DNA of 5,801 bases from Methanobacteriota archaeon (GTDB lineage Archaea; Thermoplasmatota; Poseidoniia; Poseidoniales; Poseidoniaceae): contig NZXL01000062.1 of NCBI GenBank assembly GCA_002697705.1, positions 9,866 to 15,666 on the forward strand, read 5' to 3'. Under the pieces are notes generated by a model. That model was not told the origin of the DNA. It worked only from the letters and a program-made list of their open reading frames with translations, and ran no database searches. Shown piece after piece: positions 1-5,801 of the stretch (position 1 is its first letter; every line of letters begins with the position of its first letter). The position numbers and the translations under genes are program-made.

Positions 1-101
1 GGCTTAGGGTCTTCTCGAGTACCATCTCGCCATGCTGCCATGATTGCTGGCCGGTGCGCGACCTCCTTCAAACCATCCGTTAAAAATGTGAAAAATAGGC
101 A
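1..101. other. Unresolved left edge, possible truncated gene on either strand
   Basis: The first 60 bases are about 62% G+C, against about 35% in the next 60. Three frames are open. On the minus strand an ATG at 41-39 gives MAAWRDGTREDPK and runs off the edge. A GGAGGT lies at 66-61, but 19 nt from that ATG, which is too far for normal SD use. On the plus strand, one frame is open from base 1 to a TAA at 103-105 and would end convergently with the nfu gene with a 3-nt overlap of ends; another is open from base 3 to a TAA at 81-83. The minus frame has codon choice most like the neighbouring genes and would sit downstream of nfu in the same direction. I recognise no family, and a structured RNA is also possible. 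None of these is firm. Confidence 0.25.
78..97 (-). terminator. Possible T-rich terminator after nfu
   Basis: Read on the minus strand, the bases just after the nfu stop contain two runs of five T (95-91 and 86-82) with no stem-loop before them. Archaeal RNA polymerase can terminate at such T-rich tracts without a hairpin. If the host is bacterial this assignment loses most of its support. The tract could also simply be AT-rich spacer. Confidence 0.35.
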
Positions 102-563
102 TTAATCAACAAACTCGACTTTGCCATGTGCCAATATGAATTCCCTGCCCAATTCATCAAATGAGTCCAATAAAGCACTGGAGAATTTTACTGAAGAAAT
201 TTCATCATCTGATTCTAAGTCTGCTTTTACACCTTCGAGTGTACCAGGTGCAGCGCCACATGAAAGACATGCTCCGGTCAAATCTAAAACTATATTCAAA
301 CTTTTCTTAGCCGAATCTAATAGTTCATATGAGGTCAATTCAATTCCGCCCCCATGACCATCAAGTGCGGCTCTAACTTCATTTAATCGTGAAAGTAAAG
401 CAGGGATTATTTGCTTTGATTCAATGATTTCGACTAAAGACAAGCTTCGTAATCTATTTTCTTCTTCTATATCGGTAGAATCATCGATTCGTTTTTTGGC
501 TTCTAATTTCATTGATGCCAGTGCTTCTGCCGCATATTTTGACACCAAATCATCATCGGACAT
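102..563 (-). CDS. nfu: Nfu-type Fe-S scaffold/carrier protein (NifU C-terminal domain)
   Basis: The 153-residue product has a charged, probably helical N-terminal half (about residues 1-50) followed by an Nfu domain (about 52-125). The domain shows the helix and turn RLNEVRAALDGHGGGIEL, a variant of the family's LRP.L..DGGDVEL, and then TGACLSCGAAPGTLEGV with the cluster-binding CxxC at Cys99 and Cys102. Nfu proteins bind a [4Fe-4S] cluster, usually between two subunits through this CxxC, and deliver it to apo-proteins. Divergence from the suf operon fits a carrier that receives clusters from SufBCD. I chose ATG at 563-561, where the protein-like sequence begins. An in-frame ATG at 578-576 adds only five residues. 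The frame stays open further upstream to 776 but there it crosses the control region and the start of sufC and does not look protein-like. No strong SD precedes the chosen start, so the mRNA may be leaderless or nearly so. The long N-terminal half is not part of the minimal Nfu fold, and I assign it no function. Confidence 0.85.
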   Translation of the reverse strand: MSDDDLVSKYAAEALASMKLEAKKRIDDSTDIEEENRLRSLSLVEIIESKQIIPALLSRLNEVRAALDGHGGGIELTSYELLDSAKKSLNIVLDLTGACLSCGAAPGTLEGVKADLESDDEISSVKFSSALLDSFDELGREFILAHGKVEFVD

Positions 564-594
564 GACTCTCGCTCTCATACTATCAATTTGAACT

Positions 595-602
595 CTTTTA
601 TT
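595..602 (-). promoter_or_regulatory. Possible TATA-like element for nfu
   Basis: On the minus strand AATAAAAG lies about 35 bases upstream of the nfu ATG at 563. With the usual archaeal spacing of about 25 bp from TATA centre to start site, transcription would begin near 572, giving a very short leader. This fits the absence of an SD. The match to a consensus TATA box is only fair, and the call assumes an archaeal host. Confidence 0.25.
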
Positions 603-617
603 CCCACAACACCATAG

Positions 618-633
618 TTTAGGCCAACCTAAA
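618..633. promoter_or_regulatory. Palindromic operator candidate, DtxR/IdeR-like
   Basis: TTTAGGCCAACCTAAA is a perfect 6-bp inverted repeat with a 4-bp centre, in the middle of the region between the divergent nfu and sufC genes. Its core TTAGG-N4-CCTAA matches 11 of the first 14 positions of the classical DtxR/IdeR box TTAGGTTAGCCTAACCTAA, including both half-sites with identical spacing. DtxR-family proteins are Fe(II)- or Mn(II)-dependent regulators found in bacteria and archaea, and iron control of Fe-S assembly genes is biologically sensible. Identity of the regulator and the direction of control are inference; no regulator gene is present in the window. Confidence 0.5.
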
Positions 634-651
634 ACCGTAATACTGCGTGAC

Positions 652-660
652 ATTTTTTTA
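652..660 (+). promoter_or_regulatory. Possible TATA-like promoter element for the suf operon
   Basis: ATTTTTTTA is the most A/T-rich block upstream of sufC. It is centred about 56 bases before the ATG, so an archaeal start site about 25 bp downstream would fall near 680-685. That would leave a leader of roughly 30 nt which includes the SD at 699-705. The sequence is T-rich instead of a textbook TTTATA, so the assignment is tentative. Confidence 0.3.
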
Positions 661-698
661 CACCACTTGATAAAGGAGTGATTGGAGGTTGAACTACA

Positions 699-705
699 GG
701 GGGAG
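699..705 (+). promoter_or_regulatory. Shine-Dalgarno site for sufC
   Basis: GGGGGAG lies 6 nt before the ATG at 712. This favours that ATG over the in-frame TTG at 682, which would add ten residues that do not resemble the SufC N-terminus. Confidence 0.6.
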
Positions 706-711
706 CCGAAA

Positions 712-1443
712 ATGGAGGTGTTGAAAATCAGCGACTTACATGTTTCAGTAGATGGAACTCCGATAATTAATGGCATTTCATTGACTATTAAAAAGGGTGA
801 AATTCATGCGATTATGGGGCGCAATGGTGCTGGGAAGTCAACTTTAGCCAATGTGGTAATGGGCCATCCAGCGTATGAAATAACCTCAGGAGATGTTTCT
901 TTCCTCGGCAAACCTCTTGACGATTATGAAGTTCATCAAAGAGCTCGCTCTGGAATGTTCTTATCTTTCCAATACCCTCCGTCAATTCCAGGCGTACAAG
1001 TTGGAAACTTTTTGAAAAAGTCTGTTGCATCGGTTCGAGATCAGCAATTAAAAGCGAGAGAATTTAGAAAGGAACTCAATGGGGCTATGGAACAACTCGA
1101 AATGGATAAATCATTTTTATCAAGGTACGTCAATGATGGATTTAGTGGAGGAGAAAAGAAGCGTTTAGAAACTCTACAAATGCTACTTCTCAAACCTCAA
1201 TTAGCCTTACTTGATGAAACCGATTCTGGTCTTGACATAGACGCACTAAGAGTTGTTTCGAAAGGAATTAATCAAATCGCTGAAGATGCTGGTTGTCTAA
1301 TTATTACGCACTATCAAAGACTACTTGATCTGGTTAAACCTGATTTCGTTCATGCGATGATTGACGGAAAAATAGTCAAATCCGGTGGACCCGAGTTAGC
1401 GATAAAACTCGAAGAGAATGGATATGATTGGTTGGAGGCATAA
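712..1443 (+). CDS. sufC: SufC, Fe-S assembly ABC-type ATPase
   Basis: SufC is the soluble cytoplasmic ATPase of the SufBC2D scaffold. ATP binding dimerises it and reshapes SufB-SufD so that a cluster can form. The 243-residue product is close to the usual length of about 250. Visible motifs are Walker [10 protein letters not shown] (36-44), Q-loop Gln87 in [11 protein letters not shown], the signature [10 protein letters not shown] (144-153), Walker B with D-loop [12 protein letters not shown] (164-175, catalytic Glu169) and H-loop His200 in [11 protein letters not shown]. The ETDSGLD D-loop and the FQYP/IPGV segment separate SufC from transport ATPases, and no membrane permease is nearby. 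The chosen start gives [13 protein letters not shown], a normal SufC beginning, and has an SD. It is the first gene of the operon and stops 2 nt before sufB. The usual Asn of the signature tail (KKRNE) is Leu here, an unlikely obstacle to function. Confidence 0.97.
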   Translation: MEVLKISDLHVSVDGTPIINGISLTIKKGEIHAIMGRNGAGKSTLANVVMGHPAYEITSGDVSFLGKPLDDYEVHQRARSGMFLSFQYPPSIPGVQVGNFLKKSVASVRDQQLKAREFRKELNGAMEQLEMDKSFLSRYVNDGFSGGEKKRLETLQMLLLKPQLALLDETDSGLDIDALRVVSKGINQIAEDAGCLIITHYQRLLDLVKPDFVHAMIDGKIVKSGGPELAIKLEENGYDWLEA

Positions 1444-1445
1444 TC

Positions 1446-2852
1446 ATGAGTGAACAAGCACATGATGCAGTTGGGGATTACCGCTATGGTTTCCATGACC
1501 CCGAACAATCCACAATCCGATTTGATAAAGGACTATCCGAGCAAGTTGTAAGAGATATTTCAGAGTTAAAGAATGAACCCGAGTGGATGACAGAAATACG
1601 TGTCAAGGCATATCATCACTTTGTCGAAAGACCAATGCCTGATTGGGGTAATTGCAATATGTTGGATGGAATTAATTTTGAAAATGTAACCTACTTCTTG
1701 CGTTCTTCTGAACAAACTGAGAAAGACTGGGATGATGTTCCTGAAGATATCAAAAATACATTTGAAAGACTAGGAATTCCGGAAGCTGAACAAAAGTGGC
1801 TCGGTGGAGTTACTGCTCAGTATGAATCAGAAGCGGTATACCATTCTATTCGCGAGGATTTAGAACAACAAGGAGTTCTCTTCTTCGATATGGACACTGG
1901 ATTGAAGGAACACCCTGAAATTGTTAAGAAATATTTCTGTAGTGTTGTACCATATAGTGACAATAAATTCGCTGCCCTCAATACTGCTGTTTGGTCTGGT
2001 GGGTCATTCATTTATGTACCGAAAAATGTTCATGTTGAGATGCCTGTTCAAGCCTATTTTAGAATCAATGCTAAGAACATGGGTCAATTTGAAAGAACTC
2101 TAATTATTGCTGATGAAGGAAGTAGTATTCACTACGTTGAAGGATGTACTGCGCCAACTTATTCTACCGATTCATTACATTCCGCTGTAGTAGAACTAAT
2201 TGCTATGGATAATGCAAAAATCCGATATTCTACAGTTCAAAACTGGTCTGCAAATGTCTATAATTTGGTCACAAAAAGAGGTATTGCTCATTCAAATTCA
2301 GTCATTGAATGGGTTGATGGAAATATCGGTTCGAAGTTGACAATGAAATATCCAGCAGTTATTCTCAAGGGAGAAGGTGCACACGCTGAAGTAATATCGG
2401 TAGCTTATGCAGGTGAAGGTCAACATCAAGATGCTGGTGCTAAAGTTCACCACCTAGCTCCAAGAACAACCTCTAATATTCTATCAAAATCGATTTCTAA
2501 GAATGGCGGTCGTTCATCATATAGAGGAATGCTTCAAGTTACACCAAAAGCAGAAGGTTGCCGTTCAAAAATAGTTTGTGATGCTTTGATGTTAGATGAC
2601 AAGTCTCGTTCAGACACTTACCCAACTATGGAAGTTGGTAATTCTACCGCAGACTTAGAACATGAAGCAAGTGTTTCAAAGATTTCTGGAGACCAACTAT
2701 TCTATCTGATGAGTAGAGGTTTTAGCGAAGAAGAAGCGATGGGCATGATAGTTAATGGATTCTTTGAACCATTCACAAGAGAACTCCCAATGGAATATGC
2801 AGTCGAACTAAACAAGTTATTGGAACTAGAAATGGAGGGTTCTATCGGATGA
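1446..2852 (+). CDS. sufB: SufB, Fe-S cluster scaffold subunit
   Basis: SufB is the core scaffold on which the nascent cluster is built. It receives persulfide sulfur and pairs with SufD on two SufC subunits. The product is 468 residues, typical of the Gram-positive/archaeal form. The N-terminus has YRYGFHDPE and [20 protein letters not shown], followed by RPMPDWG (62-68). The beta-helix core contains [23 protein letters not shown], with Cys234 corresponding to the Cys254 site of E. coli SufB. Further on are STVQNW (262-267), the likely cluster-site Cys378 before DALML (the E. coli Cys405 position) and [10 protein letters not shown] with Glu407 (near 404-413). The C-terminal helical part has the family signature [19 protein letters not shown] and ends [11 protein letters not shown] at 1446 was chosen because GGAGG at 1434-1438, inside the end of sufC, sits 7 nt upstream. 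An upstream in-frame TTG at 1428 would only add non-conserved residues. The last four bases overlap the sufD start. Confidence 0.98.
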   Translation: MSEQAHDAVGDYRYGFHDPEQSTIRFDKGLSEQVVRDISELKNEPEWMTEIRVKAYHHFVERPMPDWGNCNMLDGINFENVTYFLRSSEQTEKDWDDVPEDIKNTFERLGIPEAEQKWLGGVTAQYESEAVYHSIREDLEQQGVLFFDMDTGLKEHPEIVKKYFCSVVPYSDNKFAALNTAVWSGGSFIYVPKNVHVEMPVQAYFRINAKNMGQFERTLIIADEGSSIHYVEGCTAPTYSTDSLHSAVVELIAMDNAKIRYSTVQNWSANVYNLVTKRGIAHSNSVIEWVDGNIGSKLTMKYPAVILKGEGAHAEVISVAYAGEGQHQDAGAKVHHLAPRTTSNILSKSISKNGGRSSYRGMLQVTPKAEGCRSKIVCDALMLDDKSRSDTYPTMEVGNSTADLEHEASVSKISGDQLFYLMSRGFSEEEAMGMIVNGFFEPFTRELPMEYAVELNKLLELEMEGSIG

Positions 2853-3889
2853 CATACTTCGATATGGAAATCCCTTCACGCTCCACTCACCTCTGGCGAT
2901 ACACTCCTTGGAAGCGCATACACCCCTCTAAGATCGAACTAATTCCAACTTCAGATGAAATTATATTAGACCATGATGGAAACTTTGATGTCAAAGATGG
3001 TATTCGTTTGACAGAAGATTCCACAGATATTTCTCGAGTTTTTTTAAGTGAATGTAACAGTAAAATGAATGTCATTGAAATCGATGGAAAGGGCCAATTA
3101 GTCAATATCAATTTAATTGCTAATGGTGAAACTACAGTAGGTCATATAGACCTCAAGTGTAAAGGAGAAGCAACGATAATCATTCACCTTTCTGGCTCCA
3201 GTTCATGGACTGGCTTACATATTTCAGGAACTGTGGAAAAGAATTCCTCGATAGGATATGCTTTTGTTAATGAATTAGAATCTAATTCTAAATTACTTAG
3301 ATGTGAAGATTGGGACGTACATCGGGATTCATCACTGGAATATGGAGAACTTTCGATTGGAGGATTTAGAAATAAGACCGATATTAGAACCAATCTTTGT
3401 GATACAAACTCCTCATTAAATCAAACCGTAGCCGTTTACGGAATTGATTCGAGGCATGATGACCATCATATGGAAATCCGACATCTTGTAAAGCACACTG
3501 ACTCATCTTTGACAATGAATGCTGCATGTGGAGGTAGAAGTCATTCAATTGGAACCGGTCAATTATTCATTGCTGAAGACGCAAATGGTTCAAATGCAGG
3601 ACAGGTTTTTCACAATTTATTACTATCTCCCGATGCTAGAGCAGATGCTATTCCTGAACTCGAAGTTCTATCCGATGAAGTTAGCGCTGCGCATGGCGCA
3701 GCAAGTGCACCTATCGACAAAGAACAGTTTCATTATCTACTCTCTCGAGGATTTTCCCCTAGTCACGCTGAATCATTGATAGTAGAAGGTTTCCTAGTCA
3801 ACACATTTTCTTCATTGAGAAATAAGATGATATCTGATGACCTGAAAACAAGGTTGAAAATCCATCTTGAATGTGGGATTAAGGGGTGA
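2849..3889 (+). CDS. sufD: SufD, Fe-S scaffold partner subunit
   Basis: SufD is a SufB paralogue that forms the heterodimer interface where the cluster assembles, and it is linked to iron acquisition. The product is 346 residues, at the short end of the family (often 350-450). It opens with [17 protein letters not shown] (10-26), the usual SufD entry motif. A divergent beta-helix follows, and then a well-conserved C-terminal part. This runs from [16 protein letters not shown] (229-244) through [19 protein letters not shown] (256-274) to [11 protein letters not shown] and the helical end [22 protein letters not shown]. His282 matches the essential His360 of E. coli SufD. The neighbouring Cys358 position appears to be Ala280. 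The ATG lies in an ATGA overlap with the sufB stop, with GGAGGG at 2834-2839 as SD, which indicates translational coupling and equal dosage with SufB. Confidence 0.95.
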   Translation: MTYFDMEIPSRSTHLWRYTPWKRIHPSKIELIPTSDEIILDHDGNFDVKDGIRLTEDSTDISRVFLSECNSKMNVIEIDGKGQLVNINLIANGETTVGHIDLKCKGEATIIIHLSGSSSWTGLHISGTVEKNSSIGYAFVNELESNSKLLRCEDWDVHRDSSLEYGELSIGGFRNKTDIRTNLCDTNSSLNQTVAVYGIDSRHDDHHMEIRHLVKHTDSSLTMNAACGGRSHSIGTGQLFIAEDANGSNAGQVFHNLLLSPDARADAIPELEVLSDEVSAAHGAASAPIDKEQFHYLLSRGFSPSHAESLIVEGFLVNTFSSLRNKMISDDLKTRLKIHLECGIKG

Positions 3890-3890
3890 T
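3881..3890 (+). promoter_or_regulatory. Shine-Dalgarno site choosing the sufS start
   Basis: AAGGGGTGAT spans the sufD stop codon and ends in GGTGAT, which pairs with the conserved 3' end of 16S rRNA. It lies 3 nt before GTG at 3894, with the GG core about 8 nt away, and so supports GTG as the sufS start over the in-frame TTG at 3867 and GTG at 3873 upstream. Confidence 0.5.
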
Positions 3891-3893
3891 TTT

Positions 3894-5081
3894 GTGAGGG
3901 AACAATTTCCTATTCTTCAGCGTGAGGTCAATGGTTATCCTTTAGTTTATTTTGACAATGCTGCAACCACTCAAAAGCCACAAGTGGTTATCGATGCGAT
4001 GAATGACTATTACACAAATTCTAATGCCAATGTCCATAGAGCAGTACACACTTTGGCAGGAGAGGCTACAGATGGATATGAGGCTTGTAGAACTACATTG
4101 AAAGACAGATTCAATGCTCCAAAAGTGATTATTACTGGCGGTACTACAGAAGCGATAAATTTAGTCGCTCACGCTTGGGGCAAGGCAAACCTATCTCCAG
4201 GAGATGCTGTAGTATTAACTGAAATGGAACATCACTCAGATATTGTTCCATGGCAAATGCTGGCAAAAGAACTTGATATTGAATTGCGTTATGTTCCTGT
4301 CCAACAAGATTTTACACTTGATATGGAAATTTTTGAAGCATCTCTTGATGGAGCTAAACTGGTTTGCGTGGTCCATATTTCAAATGTTTTAGGAGTATGT
4401 AATCCGGTTGATAAAATAATTTCATTGGCAAAACAAAATGGGGCAAGGGTGCTTTTAGATGCGGCTCAAAGTGTCCCGCATCAATCAATTGACTTCCAAA
4501 AAATGGGCGCTGATTTCATGGCCTTTTCAGCTCACAAAATGTGTGGGCCAACCGGAATTGGCGCATTACTTGTATCCGATGATGCATTTGAACAAATGCA
4601 ACCTTTCATGGGTGGTGGTGACATGATTGAAACCGTATCAATTCATGGCTCAACCTATCAAACAAATGAACATAAATTCGAGGCTGGAACTCCAAAAATA
4701 GCCGAAGCCATAGGTTGGAATGCTGCGCTAGAGTGGATGGAACAGATCGATTTAGATTCTGAACATTCACGCTTGTTAGAATTAGCAAGATGGTTGTCAC
4801 AGCAACTTAGAGACATGGGCATGACAGTTTATGGACGACATGATGATGATGACGCTGCTGTTGTATCATTTTTACATCCAACAATGAATAGTGAAGATTT
4901 AGCACATTTATTGGATGCACGAGGTTTTGCTGTTAGAACTGGTCACCACTGTGCTCAACCTTTACTTGAAAGGTTGAAAATTACTGGCACAGTAAGAGCA
5001 TCATTGTACTTTTATAATTCAAAAGAAGAAGTAGAAAACTTTGTCAAACAACTTTCAGATATATTGGAGAGATTCTCTTGA
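3894..5081 (+). CDS. sufS: SufS, cysteine desulfurase (group II, PLP-dependent)
   Basis: SufS removes sulfur from L-cysteine, giving L-alanine and an enzyme persulfide that is passed to SufE and then SufB. With the GTG start the product is 395 residues, near the family norm of about 400. It is a fold-type I PLP enzyme. Motifs in order are FPILQREVNGYPLVYFDNAATTQKP (5-29), TGGTTEAINLVAHAWG (81-96), EMEHHSDIVPW (110-120, the cofactor-stacking His in HH), LLDAAQS (187-193, Asp189 and Gln192 contacting PLP), and FSAHKMCGPTGIGAL (211-225) with Schiff-base Lys215. The catalytic Cys353 lies in RTGHHCAQPLLERL, and Arg368 in GTVRASLYFYN binds the substrate carboxylate. The short RTGHHCAQP loop marks the group II SufS type, distinct from IscS and NifS. 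Alternative in-frame starts are TTG 3867 and GTG 3873, which overlap the end of sufD; the SD favours 3894. The stop overlaps the sufE start by 4 nt, in keeping with the partnership of the two proteins. Confidence 0.96.
   Translation: MREQFPILQREVNGYPLVYFDNAATTQKPQVVIDAMNDYYTNSNANVHRAVHTLAGEATDGYEACRTTLKDRFNAPKVIITGGTTEAINLVAHAWGKANLSPGDAVVLTEMEHHSDIVPWQMLAKELDIELRYVPVQQDFTLDMEIFEASLDGAKLVCVVHISNVLGVCNPVDKIISLAKQNGARVLLDAAQSVPHQSIDFQKMGADFMAFSAHKMCGPTGIGALLVSDDAFEQMQPFMGGGDMIETVSIHGSTYQTNEHKFEAGTPKIAEAIGWNAALEWMEQIDLDSEHSRLLELARWLSQQLRDMGMTVYGRHDDDDAAVVSFLHPTMNSEDLAHLLDARGFAVRTGHHCAQPLLERLKITGTVRASLYFYNSKEEVENFVKQLSDILERFS
5066..5071 (+). promoter_or_regulatory. Shine-Dalgarno site choosing the TTG start of sufE
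   Basis: GGAGAG, inside the end of sufS, is 6 nt before TTG at 5078 and 15 nt before the next in-frame ATG at 5087. The spacing favours the TTG start, which also gives a TTGA overlap with the sufS stop. Confidence 0.5.
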
Positions 5082-5488
5082 GCGAGATGATTACTCTAAC
5101 AGAATTAATCGAAGAGTTCCAAGACGTAGATGACAAAATGGAGCGTCTTGAGATGGTTTTTGAACTGTCTGAAGAAGTGGATTTCTTAGAAACAGAACAT
5201 TGGAATGAGTTGACAAGAGTTAGAGGATGCCAATCTGAGGCCCATGTAGTAGTGTCGATAGAGAACGATCTTGTAAAATTAAAAGCAGGTGCTGATTCAA
5301 AATTAGTTCAAGGATTAATGGGGATTTTAACAATTGCATTGAGAGGCATAAGCCCTTCTGAAGCAATGGAATTAACTCCTGATTTTGCTAGTGAAATGGG
5401 AGTGTTAAACTCGCTTTCACCAAGCCGCTCAAATGGCTTTAGAAATATGTTTGACAAAGTCATGAATGAGATCCAAAATAAAATGTAG
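5078..5488 (+). CDS. sufE: SufE, sulfur-transfer partner of SufS
   Basis: SufE takes the persulfide from the catalytic Cys of SufS, stimulates the enzyme and hands the sulfur to SufB. The product is 136 residues, matching the usual size of about 140. The acceptor is Cys51 in RVRGCQSEAHV, the same residue number as in E. coli SufE if translation starts at TTG 5078. Other family marks are the N-terminal LIEEFQDVDDKMERLEMVFEL helix, GADSKLVQGLMGIL (71-84) and LSPSRSNGFRNM (113-124) near the C-terminus. It is clearly SufE and not SufU, which is a zinc-binding IscU-like protein with several cysteines; here there is only one cysteine. The next in-frame ATG is at 5087 and would remove only three residues. 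sufT begins 8 nt after the stop. Confidence 0.96.
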   Translation: MSEMITLTELIEEFQDVDDKMERLEMVFELSEEVDFLETEHWNELTRVRGCQSEAHVVVSIENDLVKLKAGADSKLVQGLMGILTIALRGISPSEAMELTPDFASEMGVLNSLSPSRSNGFRNMFDKVMNEIQNKM

Positions 5489-5496
5489 GTGTTAAA

Positions 5497-5801
5497 ATGG
5501 TCGACAAAGAAGCAGTACTTGAGAAATTGGATGATGTAGAAGACCCTGAACTAGAACTTTCGATTGTAGAATTAGGGCTCGTATATGATGTTCGAATTGA
5601 GACTAAAGATGAAGGCAAACATGCAGAAATCGACATGACTCTAACCAGCCCAGGGTGTCCAGCAGCAGCAGAGATTATGGCAGCAACACATAGAGCGGCG
5701 TTGCAAACTGAAGGTATTGATAGCGTTCATGTAAATTTGGTATGGACTCCAAGATGGGACCCTAAAATACACGCTAATGAAGATGCCAAAATGGATATGG
5801 G
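5497..5801 (+). CDS. sufT: SufT-like DUF59/MIP18-family Fe-S maturation protein, 3' end cut off
   Basis: The visible 101 residues show the DUF59 (MIP18, PaaD-like) domain. DPELELSIVELGLVYDV lies at 16-32, MTLTSPGCPAAAEIM with the conserved Cys54 at 47-61, and NLVWTPRWDPKIHANEDAKMDMG at the end, matching the family's C-terminal VWDPPW...SEEA..ELG. SufT-type proteins in suf operons help mature Fe-S proteins when demand is high or iron is limited. Their exact chemistry is not settled, and Cys54 is the likely functional residue. ATG at 5497 follows AGGTG at 5487-5491 with a spacing of 5 nt and lies 8 nt after sufE, so it is the sixth operon gene. Judged by family ends, probably only a few residues are missing beyond the window. 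A stand-alone PaaD role is unlikely in this setting, and no Mrp/ApbC ATPase domain is visible. Confidence 0.92.
   Translation, partial: MVDKEAVLEKLDDVEDPELELSIVELGLVYDVRIETKDEGKHAEIDMTLTSPGCPAAAEIMAATHRAALQTEGIDSVHVNLVWTPRWDPKIHANEDAKMDM

Noticed and set aside
81..105. In-frame continuation of nfu past its TAA stop as a possible readthrough product
   Set aside because: The frame stays open to the left edge, but the stop is followed by T-rich non-coding sequence and the Nfu domain is already complete.
121..357. Plus-strand open frame across the nfu gene
   Set aside because: It is the antisense shadow of the nfu coding sequence, and the opposite strand carries the CxxC Nfu motif.
682..711. 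Ten-residue N-terminal extension of SufC from TTG 682
   Set aside because: The ATG at 712 has a well-placed SD and gives a normal SufC start, and the extension is unlike the family.
564..776. In-frame upstream extension of the nfu reading frame, including an ATG at 653-651 (MSRSITVLGWPKLWCCGNK)
   Set aside because: It crosses the palindrome, the putative suf promoter and the sufC start, shows no SD and no Nfu-like sequence, and its CC motif is not a recognised metal site. Conserved-looking protein begins at 563.
3686..3702. GC-rich hairpin GCTGCGC-ATG-GCGCAGC in sufD over the codon for His282
   Set aside because: It is a perfect 7-bp stem with a 3-nt loop, but it falls on codons for Ala-Ala-His-Gly-Ala in a conserved motif, so GCN-rich coding explains it. 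No T tract follows, so it is not a terminator.
3519..3779. Open frame of 86 codons inside sufD in another frame
   Set aside because: It lies wholly within the conserved SufD C-terminal region, has no SD, and its translation resembles no family.
1..5801. Mobile elements, CRISPR array, tRNA or rRNA genes
   Set aside because: No transposase, terminal inverted repeats, spaced direct repeats, tRNA T-arm pattern or rRNA segments were found on either strand. The window is a compact housekeeping operon.

Overview
The window carries an almost complete SUF iron-sulfur (Fe-S) cluster assembly locus. Five plus-strand genes, sufC-sufB-sufD-sufS-sufE, are followed by a DUF59/MIP18-family gene (sufT) cut off by the right edge. 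A divergent minus-strand gene on the left encodes an Nfu-type (NifU C-terminal domain) protein. The suf genes are packed as an operon: gaps of 2 and 8 nt, two 4-nt stop/start overlaps, and Shine-Dalgarno (SD) sequences embedded in the end of the preceding gene.

Organism: the DNA is AT-rich. The SufB is about 468 aa, of the type seen in Gram-positive bacteria and archaea. The intergenic region has TATA-like A/T blocks and no convincing bacterial -35/-10 pair, and a T-rich tract follows nfu. Together these fit an uncultured, probably marine, archaeon such as the Marine Group II/III (Poseidoniales-like) lineages. This is an inference from style and general similarity; a bacterial host cannot be excluded without searches.

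Layout: positions 1-101 hold an unresolved, GC-richer edge and a possible nfu terminator. The nfu-like gene runs on the minus strand at 102-563. A divergent control region of about 150 bp (564-711) contains a 16-bp palindrome at 618-633 that resembles a DtxR/IdeR-family metal-regulator site, flanked by possible promoter elements. Then come sufC (712-1443), sufB (1446-2852), sufD (2849-3889), sufS (about 3894-5081), sufE (5078-5488) and sufT (5497 to the edge).

How the genes work together, by family knowledge: SufS takes sulfur from cysteine as a persulfide and SufE relays it to SufB. The SufBC2D complex, driven by SufC ATP hydrolysis, builds the cluster. Nfu is a plausible carrier that passes clusters on, and SufT is a maturation helper. 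No SufA-type carrier and no SufU is visible here. All hallmark catalytic residues are present, so the system looks functional. It is a known pathway, not a new one; the most interesting part is the possible iron-sensing operator between nfu and sufC.
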